Shown: positions 30,485 to 42,400 of the stretch, in pieces
Layout: each line of letters starts with the position of its first letter
Numbering within the stretch: position 1 is the first letter of the stretch
From: Scolanthus callimorphus
Taxonomy: Eukaryota > Cnidaria > Anthozoa > Actiniaria > Edwardsiidae
Assembly (NCBI GenBank): GCA_033964015.1
Contig: CM066914.1
Span: 18,759,023-18,823,022 of the forward strand
Direction: 5' to 3'
DNA length: 64,000 bases
Position numbers and translations under genes: made by a program
The notes under the pieces: generated by a model
What the model was told of the DNA's origin: nothing
The model's input: only the letters and a program-made list of their open reading frames with translations
Database searches by the model: none

Positions 30485-33400
30485 CTAAAAATCAGCAATA
30501 GTAGCGAGAACGTAATCATCGGCGAGAGGGTTGTTTTCATCGTCACTTTCATCCTCCGATGAGTCCACCGACACAGCAGCTGAAGGACTTGTACTTACGA
30601 ACGAAGCCAGCCCCGGAGCCACTGACCGTATAAACGCCTGGGTGAGCACCCCGCCTGGTTTGGATTTCTGTGGAGTGGTGATGGCAGTTGTTGTCTGTTT
30701 GGGGGGCGTTGTGTCCTTGGGTGTGGCAGGGGTGAGGGGTGCAAGTTTGTGATCGTCGCGCAGTACTTCGGGGATGTCATCAAATTTAAATAAGGATCTG
30801 TAATACGATAAACAGGCTATTAAAAACGGAACTTTCAATAAGGGTAAACAGATGCCTGACTTTCACCGGTAGCATAAAAACAAAACACCTTAAAGATTCC
30901 AGTGGGCTTGTGTGATTCCGAGGTACTGTATGTGTGCCTCGAACGCACAAGAGAGGCCGTAGCCCATTAGCATGGAGTCTGTCCAAGGTATCGTCTGCTT
31001 TCCTTTCAAACGGAGGGGTGTATAGGTCGTATGGAGGGGTGTATAGGTCGTATGGAGGGGTGTATAGGTCGTATGGAGGGGCGTCGGGGTCGTATGGAGG
31101 GGTGTATAGGTCGTATGGAGGTGTGTATGGATCGTATGGAGGGGTGTATAGGTCGTATTGAGGGATGTATAGGTCGTATGGAGGGGCGTCGGGGTAGGGA
31201 GGAGAGGAGAGGATCAAGTATGGTTAAGGCCGAGGTATCGTCTGTCTTCCCTTCAAACCCTGTACAAGGCGGACGCTAAAGAATCCGTTGTACTTTTCGT
31301 AATAGTAGGGCACTGTCTCTCAGTGCAATGGCCTGGCTGGAGGCACACATACTGTACAACATACATCATGATTGTAAGTTGCGTGGCAGCAATTTGCGCC
31401 ATCCAAATGCAGCTCGTTTAGTCCTCCAGTGTACTTTCGACTGCATTGAGTTCCCTCACGATTATTAAATTTATTTTATTTTATTCAGATTCGCCTAGGA
31501 AAATAACAACAGACAAAAGCAAAAAATAAAAATAAACATATAGGCAGGGGAAACTCTGCAGCATTGGTCAATTAGAGTAATCCCATAGGCTTATATATAC
31601 GGTCTCTCTCTGGCACCGAAAGTGGTGAAGTTCCTGGCTTACCTTTCCTTTCGTGGTGGTAACTGATGTCCAGACAGTTTAGGTTTCAAGCCGATCCTCG
31701 CAAGTCTCTCCTTGGCAACCTCCTCTAACATGTTCTTCATCTCGGGAAACTCGGACAAAACCTCATGGAAGTGAGCGGCATGTAAACTGTACACATCACA
31801 TGTGGTAGCAGCGCGCACAGACGCCACGCGGCGGGCCTCTTCCGTCAGAAGGCAGATTTCTGGTAGAAGAGAATAAATCATCATTAGAGTTCCGCATTTC
31901 ATTGCTGTGGAGCAATGTTGAATCATTTGTAACTCGCCCAACATGAGAGCGCGCGAGCGTGGAATGGCGTGTGTGATCGCAGGTTGGTGTCTGGGTCGTA
32001 GTGTGGTGTATGGGTCGTAGGGAGGGTGTATGGGTCGTAGATTTTACCGTGTATAAATAAATAAAGATTCAGATTCATTGTATGGGTCGTAGGGTGGGGT
32101 GTATGGGTCGTAGGGAAGAGTGTATGGGTCGTAGGGAGGGGTGTCGGGGTCGTAGGGAGGGGTGTCGTGGTCGCAGGGAGGGGTGTATGGGTCGTACGGA
32201 GGGGTGCATGGGTCGTACGGAGGGGTGTATGGGTCGTACGGAGGGGTGTATGCGTCGTACTGAGGGTGTCGGAGTCGTAGGGAGATGTGTCGGGATCGTA
32301 GGGGAGGACCCTTCCCCTAAAATGGAAAAACGTGAAGATCTCACTCGACGGCGTTTACTTTCTGGTGATATGATCAAGACGCAAGTGAAGTAACAGGGTA
32401 GGTCACTTGACAAAACCTTCCAATACCTTTCCGGGATGAAGAAACTGGCCGGGAAGCCTCTGCTAGCAGGGTAGAGCTCTAAACAAACATCTGCCTTACC
32501 TCCAAAGTGAGAACCATCGCCAAGACTTGTAGCGAGTTCGCCATCTCTCGTCAGAATATCCACTATACCCTTCTGGATAAAGTACATCTTTTCTCCTCTT
32601 TGACCGCTACGGCAAATGTAATCGCCGGGAAGATAAACCTCGAACTGGAGTTTCGTAACAATGTTGATGATGAAATTGATGCTGGCCCCACTAAAGAAAG
32701 GCACTTTCGCGAGAAGAGGCTTGACGTTATGAACTAGAATTTCCTGCGGAGGGAAGAATATAGTATAGATATAGCTTGAGTGTCAACGGGGACAACGGAA
32801 AGGACCTGATACTCACGTTAGTAAGTTTGATAGAGTTCGCCACGTTACAGTAACACAGTCGACACAGTAAAAAGCACTAAATACTACTCTTCCCAGTAGA
32901 CCGTTACACCTCTCGGTTTTTCAGCCGGCCGGCGGCTGTCTCAAATTCATCGCGTGATCACCTTTTTGTGTACCACGTGATGGGTTACTTATGTACCATG
33001 TGATCAACCGTTTTGGGCGTAGACTTGTTGGAAAGCAGCAAAACAATGTAGCAGACCAAACGCTCAAAATTTATGCCAATAAACATTGATCACGTGGTAC
33101 ATAAGCAACTCATCACGTGATCACGCGATGAATTTAGACAGCCGCCGGAGGGTCTACTGGGAAGAGTAAAGCCTGGTGCACACTTGCGACATAACGACAT
33201 AAGAAAATGTCACGCGAACAAAATTTAGTGGTTTCAAGAAGTTGAAGTCGTCAAAAAATAACATAAGATTGCTTTGGTGAAGTAATCTAATGAAGATCCA
33301 TGGAAAATATTAATTGTTTCAATTATTTTCCCGTACTTTTTTCGTTGCAACATAACGTCCTTATGTCGTTATGTCGCTAGTGTGCACCAGGCTTAAGCGA

Positions 33401-36400
33401 CATGTGATATAGCTTCGCAAAGTTGATTTTTTTACAGCCAAAATCATTGTTTCGTGATGAGAGTTTTCAAACCATCGTATAGTGGATGTTTCTGTTCTGT
33501 TCAGTTAAACCATCTCGACCAATGAGGTACTTGCCCTGTTTCGCCTAGTGCACAGTCAACTGGCTTTTGCCCGCGACGGATTTGAGCGACGGACAGCCTG
33601 GCGACTGTAGTACACCAAATAGGGCAGGGAACTGATTGGCTAAATACGGTGGATGGTTTTACGGACGGAAAATTCCAAACGCAAAGCGACTATTTGAAAA
33701 TGCGCAGCACGATACAACGAGTTTAACACCCCGTTCACTCGAGACCGGTACAAAACCGGATCGGTACAATTCTGGTACGGTACCGTCGCGCGTTCACACG
33801 GGACCTGTGGTACCGGACCGATTTTGGCACGACTAGGCGTGCTTTTTGGACCAGAATTGTACCGGTACCCTGAACAGGCGGTACCGTTTTGTGCCAGTCT
33901 CGTGTAAAGCGGGTCTAACAGACGTTAACAGGATTTTACATTGGGGAAAAGCTTTCGACACAAGCTTAGAACAGTAGTATACAAAGTAAGGGTTTTAGGA
34001 CGGGTGGATCAGGGTGGATCTGTGGATCCACCATGAGCGTTGCGTGACAAGCGAAAAAAGTGGTGTCTCAAGTCACGCAAGTGAAAATGACGCCATAAGT
34101 GAAAACAATAGGTTGCCCAGACTTGCCCGCTCATCAGAAGGGCTTGCCCAGACATGCTCAAACCGGAGATTGGGATGATAATTATTTAAGAGGGTTCGGA
34201 TTTGAAAATCTTTTACTTATATAAGATGGTTGATTAATTATTAAAGGTTTTATAATTAGTAGTTAGAAATTATAGTATACTTTTTTAATACCAATAGCTA
34301 GATAAGAAAAAAAAAGATGAATAATATATAAATTATATATAAAATAGTTGTAGTTAATAATATCATATACCTATTATAGGGATAGCGCGCATATGTTCCA
34401 AGATCACAAAACAGAGCATAGATGGATACTATATTTATTAGTAATAGGTGCAGGTTTACAAATACGAATACAACACTAATATAGATTTTATATACACGAG
34501 TATATTCTAGACTTTAATTCATATAAACTATATGGAAATCCTATAATGTCCATAAGCTAGAGTGGATATAGAAATGCAAAACTATAAATTTGTCGATACT
34601 GCAAGAGTAAGATCTAAACTATAAAAAGATATATACAACATCACAACTTTATGCGGATATATTATCTTCTTTTAGTTTTGCTATTTATTGAATATAACGA
34701 TTATACAGGCTGTATAAACATGCGTTAAAAATACTATACATGTTTATGATAATAGTGTTCTAAAGAGTTGTTGATCCTAAAGTGTCCGTAGGCTAGGGTA
34801 TCGCATCCATTAGGAAGAATGTAGCGTTTGTCATCATAAGGAGAAAGACTGATCTTGTTTAAAGTGATGGTATAGAGCTGGTGATTCTCACTTCGAATCT
34901 GATTCATCTTAGCCATTTGCACTTGCTTGTCAAAGAGACATGTTTTATAATCGTGATGACGGATCACCCTCTTGGTGACATTCTTGGAGACGCCTTTGGC
35001 AGTTTTCTTTTCCACTGGTTTGTTGTTTTCGGTGTAAAGGATGGAGTACATCTTGGGACGAAGACCAATAAACTCTTCAATCGGGATTCCATGGGTCTCA
35101 TCCTTCATCTTGCCGAGGACTTTCCTATTCCTGGAACTGTATAGGAAGTGATCGGTGGAGTAGTCTGACGTGTCGAAAAGATCCAGATCCTGTAGGAAAT
35201 CTCTGTAGATGTCTTCTGTCTTGACGTCATAGCAGAGAGAGTCTGTGTCTGTGAAGAGGAGTTTGCAGCGGGACTCGTACTTAAGAACCATGTAATTGTA
35301 ATGGAAATCATACATCAAGACTTTGGACAAATCGAGAATAGAAAACCCTACATAAATAGGGCGATTGAGATACAACTTGGTTTTTCTCATGTTGATGGCA
35401 GCAAGTTCTTCAGAGAAGATCCGGAAGGAGTCGAATGCGGGGGATGCGCTAAGCTTGGTGAGTTTCTCTTGGTTGGTGATAAGCTTGACGTTCACTCTAA
35501 GACGAAGATTCTCCATGGTCTTGCCAAAGACGGCATTGTTCATTAGCTTAAAGAAATCCTTCTCAAAGTCGTTTGAGGCCTGCTTTCTCTTCTGAGTATT
35601 GAAATCAATGTAGCTCTTCAACCACGTACTCTGTGCGAACCCCAAGATGCGGTGAATCTTGGTTAGTCTCATTCCCAGGGAAAGGTACAGCTTCAAATTC
35701 CGGTAATGAAGGATATACTGCGTTTTGTTCTGGAGACTGGGAACGAGTTTGGGGACTGGTACGCCACCAAGACAGAGCTCTTCATTGAGTTGGTGACAGT
35801 AGGGAGAGAGCATGTCAGCGGTCACCTTCATTTTCTCTGGCGCCAAGGGGTAGTCGGAATGCCGATTATGTAGCTCTTCAGGATATTCGAGATCCACTTC
35901 GAGTATGAACCCCTCTTCGCTATCAACCGACACCTCCATCACATCAAAATCACGGACCTCCTGCTCTGACAACCACGCAAAGTCATGGGTTGGTAGAGGT
36001 TGGCTCATAGCCCAACCGTAGAGATTGTTAGCGTCCAGATATGAGATGTAGTTCGTCTCCATTGCAGCATCATAGTCAGGCACATACGGGTTGTTAGCTT
36101 TGCTGTAGCGGTTACTGATCATAGAAATACCGCCGCGAATTCCCTTTTCCATAAACAGATACATGTCAGGGTCGGTCAAGAGTTCGAGCTCCACCTCGGT
36201 CATCTTGAGACAGGCAGCCCAAGCCAGGGAAGGAGAAGTGAAGAAATGGGCGGGGTCTAACTGATAGTAGTTGAGGCAGATATTTCGGAAGTTTTCAAAC
36301 ACATCAGCCAAAAGCAGGACGTCGGAGAGAAGGTACAGGTCGTGGTAGTCCCCAAGATTCTGAAGTTCAAATGTGGTAAACACCGTTTGTGCATGCTCAT

Positions 36401-39400
36401 AGTCCTCGTCGCTGATATGTTGATCTGTGAGTTTGCTGTAGAAGGCCTCTTTTGGGGGAGTTGTGGCTCCTGAAACTTGCACACATCATCCACATAATCG
36501 TACGGGTAGACACCTTTCCTTAGTAATAGCCGGACTTTGTCTGCCGCAGTGTATTTCTTGAGAACTTCAAACTTGGCATCGCCCTCTTTGGCTAGATTAG
36601 ATACGAGATTGTCCAACGATGCGTTCATAAATTGCAAGGAATCAATGAAATCCAATTTCCCCAGCGAGAAAGAAATGTACTTCTCGATGTTATTGGGAAT
36701 ACAGTTGATGGGTTTGTTCTTGATCTTGCCGAGCCCCTGCATAATGAGATGCGAGTCGTAGCCGCGTAGATTATGGAGAACGACAGGAATGCGGCCAGTG
36801 AACTGGAAGTTTAGATTACAAGCATTGTGAGCAGCTCCTCGGAATTTTCCAGTCACGTGACAGTGATCTCTCACTCTGTCAGCTCCTAGTTCCTCCAGGC
36901 AAATATGACACTGGGTGGCGTCCTGGAATTGCGCTTCTTCTTCAGAGCTGAGATCCATTGGGATGATGTCTTCAAGTAGAACCTTTATGCGCTCTTCTTC
37001 TAGTTGTAAATACTCAAGAAACTTGTCAACGGTGTCCTCACCGCGGTGGACTACAGGGGGTTGACAGTAATCATCCCGTTCAGATACCACTACGTAAGAA
37101 AAGCCACAAGCCTGGTGGTGTTGGAATTTCTCTGTCGATGACTTGTTTGGGTCAGGAGAGGTGGACTGTATCTTGGTTGTTAAACTTTCGAAATCTGCAT
37201 AAATTATAAAGGGGACTCGCAACTGCTTGTGAAAATCTTTGTATTGCAGGACCATATTTTCCTCGTTGGGCAGCTCGATTCTCTGCGCGCCGTGTTGACT
37301 GCATAAAGGCTGGTGATCATCTAGGAGGTCTTGGCGCACAAACCCATGGAGACAGTATGGACAGTAAAACATCTGGTTGCGATTTCGCGTTTGAGTGGAC
37401 AGAAATCGGTTCAAATTTCGAATAAGACAATAGTGGCGTTTCTCTCCCATAGAGTATAGTAGTAGGTTGATATGTACGGGAAATCGTTCCTTGCTTATGT
37501 GAACGGGGAAAGGAGTTCCTTGCTCATAACCAAACACATTCACGGCGATCTGGTTCTGCTTCTCAAACTTTGGGATCTTGTCGATAGCCACAGGGAACTC
37601 AATGCCGTCAAAGTTCAGCTCTTCAACATAGTTTTGATAGTGTTGTACTCGTTCGGAATGCCGTCCTGCAGGATGCAGAGCCGCCAGGACACTCCACATA
37701 AAGCATTTGTTGTCACTGTTTTTTATATTAACCACAACTTTTCTGTTCTTTAACTTTGTCGGTAGGGAAGATAACTTGAGCCTTTCAGGGGCTTGTAAAG
37801 GGCGATATTCAAATCCAGATGTAGAATTTCAGAGAGTGACCAACCACTCCCTTCCCTCTGGTAGGTGGCAAACGCGGCTAAAATCTTTTGGTTCACTTCA
37901 TTTAGTTGTTGCTCTATATCATGAGAACTGAGAGTGGTCATGCATAAACTACGAAAATGAGGTTCGGAGTACACATCCAAGCCGTCTGCCTTTGGTTTGA
38001 TAAACTTGACTTGCACGCTCACACACCACTTTAGACCTTTCTTGGCGGCTAACTCTTGATCGAGACGACGAAGAAGAAAAATCTTCTTGCTGGCAAGAAA
38101 AACACGGAGATCGTGTTTTTCTCGGATACGTGGCTTGTACTTGAAAGTCTTTAGAGACTCTTTCATGGCCGATGTGAAATCACAAAGATTCTCAGAGGTT
38201 GCTTTGTCATCATTTTGTTCTACTCCATCTCCGAATTGATTCACTTTGGCTCGTTTTTTCGGGGGTTGTTCACTGTCTTCGTTTTCACTTTTTCTTTTGA
38301 GATCCTGTTTAAAATACCCACAAATTTCCTCATGCTCACACAACTTATCCTTGCGGTAAAACTTGCGACAGCAGTGCTGGCACCTATGTTCTTTATCTTG
38401 TGAATGTTTCTTCATATGTCGCTTGAGAGCATCTTTTCGGGTGAATGGTTGCTGACAACGCTCACAAATAAAAGACTGGTTACTGTGAACGGTCTTGTTG
38501 TGGCGAAGAAGGTTCGTCTCTTGCGTAAACTGCTGGCCACAGGTATTGCAGACGAAAGTCATCTTTGCTGTTAGGGGAGCTTCCTTGCTTGATCTGAACC
38601 CTTCGGAGGCCAACGACTGAATGAGTGGATTGACGCGAACGACCTCTATTTATACGCAAAGAGACAAAAGGTCGAATTTTGATTGGCGGAGCCTAAACAT
38701 CTATTGTGATGTCATCGGGCAGGCCTAAACATGTCTAATGCGGAGGGAAAGTGAACATGACTCAGCAGTTTTGTCCCGATTCGCCTGTTCTGCACGTTTG
38801 GCCTGGATTAGGCTTTCTTGGCCCTATTCTGGCTTGTTTGGCCTCATTTAGGCCTTGTTGGCTGTCTATATAAACGAGAAATTCGGCGGACATAGCTCAT
38901 TTCAATCAAGTCTTCGAGGAGTAAACATGGTTTACAAACGCGTCTGCCGTGATTGTCCAATCCCGGGATGTGGGGCTAAATATCTTGTTCGTTTAGCCAA
39001 CCACCTCGCTGATGTTCATATGTTGGATTGTATCGAAAGAAGAAGGTACTTGCAAGAAGCGAAACTACAACCGAAAGTGAAATATATGGTTTACCAAACC
39101 GACCGACAAAACGACAACAATACGCCGTCAGATGAAGCTTATACTAATGAAACACAACAAGTTGAAATATCGCAATCAAGACGGAAAAGATCAAACATCG
39201 CATCGGGTCAAAAACGGAGCAGTAAACCACAAAGAGGGAGTCTCAAATGGTTATCATATACAACAGTGTGATCGGTACAGCGCGGAAAGACAAGCGAAAC
39301 ATTCGAATGTTAATTAATGGTTTAGCCAACAACTTCACCGTCAGCTTGTAGTCAAAACGTTTTGAAATATCGTCATGAAAACAGAAAAGCTCAAACATCA

Positions 39401-42400
39401 CATCAGGTTGAAAATGGGGGACTCAACCACGAAGGAACAGCGATGGGAAAAGTTCTAAATGGCTATCATATACAACAGTGTGATCAGTACAACGCGGAAA
39501 GACAAGAAGCGAAACAATCGCACAATGTTCGCCGTCAGATTTGTAAGCAATCAAAAAACGTTTTTAAAAATGTCAATCAAGACGGAAAAGCTCAACTTCG
39601 CATCAGAGGCCAGTATCCAGATCAAGCCGAAAACAAGTTTAAATAATATATCATGGTGTTGCTGGATAAACTTTTACAAAATAGTGTGCAAGAATGGAAA
39701 ACACTATACCAGTGAACAGCAGAAATAGATACGATTACCATAATCACAAGACCGTGACATAAAACTCAAGATGATTTATACCTCTAAAATTATCATAATT
39801 CTAGCAATGAACAGAAAAACCCCTATTATAAATTTATTCTTAACGACGTTTATCGTTTACGGGATGCCAGAGGCAAGAATACCAAGCGGATGCGAGGAAA
39901 ACATCAAGAGTTCAGTGTATCACGCAAGAATTATAAAACGCCGTGTCATTAAAAATACGGTTCATGTCGGATTATGTTTGAAGAAAGGGTCAGTCACGAA
40001 AAAAAGGATTTGACAGGTAGCTAAACCGTTTATTCACTTTTACATGAGAGATGTAGCGTTTACCTCTGTATAAATGCTTGAAAAAGGATCTTCTCCTTTG
40101 TTTAGTAAAAATAAGAGAGGAAAGATCGGACTGATATTACCCTTGGTACTAGAGGCTCGAAGCTTCACAGACTGATATTAGCTTCTTTAGAATATATCCG
40201 CATAAAGTTGTGATGTTGTATATATCTTTTTTTAGTTTAGATCCTACTCTTGCAGTATCGACAAATTTATAGTTTTGCATTTCTATATCCACTCTAGCTT
40301 ATGGACATTATAGGATTTCCATATAGTTTATATGAATTAAAGTCTAGAATATACTCGTGTATATAAAATCTATATTAGTGTTGTATTCGTATTTGTAAAC
40401 CTGCACCTATTACTAATAAATATAGTATCCATCTATGGCTGTTTTGTGATCTTGGAACATATGCGCGCTATCCCTAATAATAGGTATATGATATTATTAA
40501 CTACAACTATTTTATATATAATTTATATATTATTCATCTTTTTTTTTTCTTATCTAGCTATTGGTATTAAAAAAGTATACTATAATTTCTAACTACTAAT
40601 TATAAAACCTTTAATAATTAATCAACCATCTTATATAAGTAAAAGATTTTCAAATCCGAACCCTCTTAAATAATTATCATCCCAATCTCCGGTTTGAGCA
40701 TGTCTGGGCAAGCCCTTCTGATGAGCGGGCAAGTCTGGGCAACCTATTGTTTTCACTTATGGCGTCATTTTCACTTGCGTGACTTGAGACACCACTTTTT
40801 TCGCTTGTCACGCAACGCTCATGGTGGATCCACAGATCCACCCTGATCCACCCGTCCTAAAACCCTTACTTTGTATACTACTTAGAACTTCACTATTTCA
40901 CTACCTATCAATCTTCACAGCAGAAAAAATATCAAATCCTATGCACGGAATGTGCAAAACCAAACTCTCCATGTTAGGCTACTTTTCAGACGCTCTTTAT
41001 CAAAAATATCGATATTTTGACGACCTCCAGTGGGACGTTGTCTTACCTCTCTGAGAGTTTTGGAGAGTTCCGTTAAGATGGCTTCTTCGTCAAACAACTT
41101 GTGATGAAAGCGGTGCTCGTAAAATTCCTGGACTTGCAAACGGATTCGTAGAGGCAGTTTTCGGTATCGCATATATTCCTCAACTTGACTAAGCTACAAC
41201 CAAAAGACAATACGTTAGTTAGCCTAAACTTGTGGAGGACTGTAGTAAGCCCAAATACATTCTCGAACCCAGAGTTCCCCGGCTCTTCACTCGCGGGGGA
41301 GGCTCTGGTGACAGCCACCGACGCATGCTCATAAGAACATGGTGGTTTTATGCCTCAAAATAACTTTTAGAGCATTCAAGTCGAAGGCATAGGTTAAAAC
41401 ACGACTAGGAAACGAATGCCAGTGTTATTTTGACAGATACGCCTTTATAAAGCGAATTTAAGGTTCTTTTATGTACGCGTGCGCGCCATTTCAACCCGAT
41501 CAGCGAAGGCCCTCAAATGGATGTCACCAGAGCCTCGCCTGCGAGGCGACGTGCCGGGGAGCTCTGAGTTCGAGAATGGTCCAATTACACCCAATTACAA
41601 ACAATGTTTCTGGGGGAAATTAATGTTGTCAGAACGAGAAACACAGGTCAACACGATTTCAATACCTTTTCATTGTAGAGTCTCCCCGAGGAATCGATAG
41701 ACATAATAAGACTGGACATGATACCAATAAATACAGCGTAGAAAGTCGCTCCTACTGTCATACTGCATATCGTCATCCATAATTCACTCATAGTTTGAGG
41801 GGGAAGCGACCGTATCCAATACATAGCATGTGGGACATGGCTTTGAATAGAGCCCAGCTGTACTGCTCACCAGGTGAGGCATTCTACGACCAATGGAACG
41901 AAAACAATAAGTGCGGTGTTTTGAGTTGCTTTAGCTTGCTTTGCACTGTGAATGTCAAATTCAAATGGACCGTCCCTCCCCATTACCTGTAGATTGTTAA
42001 TAGAGATCCAGCTCTTATCAGGGAACTCTTCCAGATAGGGGACAAAGAACTGAACACAGCCATTCCAGTGAGACAAGATAAGCATGCAACAAATGAGCTT
42101 CATGATGCGAAGTTGCCCCTTGGCGATGTTCAGCAGCTAAAAGAAAGACGGATCAAGAATGAATTTGTCAAAGTCGCAGCGCGCGTTCCTCCAATCTTTG
42201 TCATTTGTACCCTTGCTACAGTACGAGATGGCGCATTCTTGGTAACTGCTAATAAAATTATGGAGAGCGAGAAAAGCTGATTGAGGACCAGTGGAGGAAG
42301 CTTTTATTTAACGGTTGCAGTTCCTTTTCAGACGTTATTAGAAGCGCATTCTAGAAAGGCATTGTTATGCGATGGTGTAGAACAACATCAATCGACCCCC

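Larger units (their letters stand above)
33973..40882. mobile_element. Compact Polinton/Maverick-type element (6.91 kb) in HCN intron 5
   Basis: The element is bounded by long terminal inverted repeats starting AGTAGTATAC and ending GTATACTACT, flanked by TAGAAC on both sides (33967-33972, 40883-40888). Polintons are known to have 5'-AG..CT-3' ends, inverted repeats of 0.1-1 kb and 6-bp duplications; all three fit. It carries a zinc-finger plus family B DNA polymerase gene on the minus strand and a small zinc-finger gene on the plus strand, divergent from one promoter region. I find no retroviral-type integrase, packaging ATPase, protease or capsid gene, all usual in full 15-20-kb Polintons. 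It is therefore either an internally deleted copy or a small lineage relying on enzymes in trans. Confidence 0.85.

Noticed and set aside
30934..31279. Frames with repeated GGVYRSY and GCIGRME units, and YTPPYDL on the other strand
   Set aside because: They arise from the 21-bp minisatellite, which keeps any frame open; the region is an HCN intron.
31010..32300. Regular repeats that could suggest a CRISPR array
   Set aside because: The units are contiguous without unique spacers and lie in animal introns.
32075..32393. Frames with repeated RREGCMG and SVRPIHP units
   Set aside because: Same cause: the 21-bp array in HCN intron 6. The reverse frame is only the read-through of exon 32743-32500 past its donor.
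34734..38613. Programmed ribosomal frameshifting as the reason for the split polymerase frames
   Set aside because: No slippery heptamer with a following structure was recognised, and the same one-base loss pattern occurs in housekeeping genes of the window.
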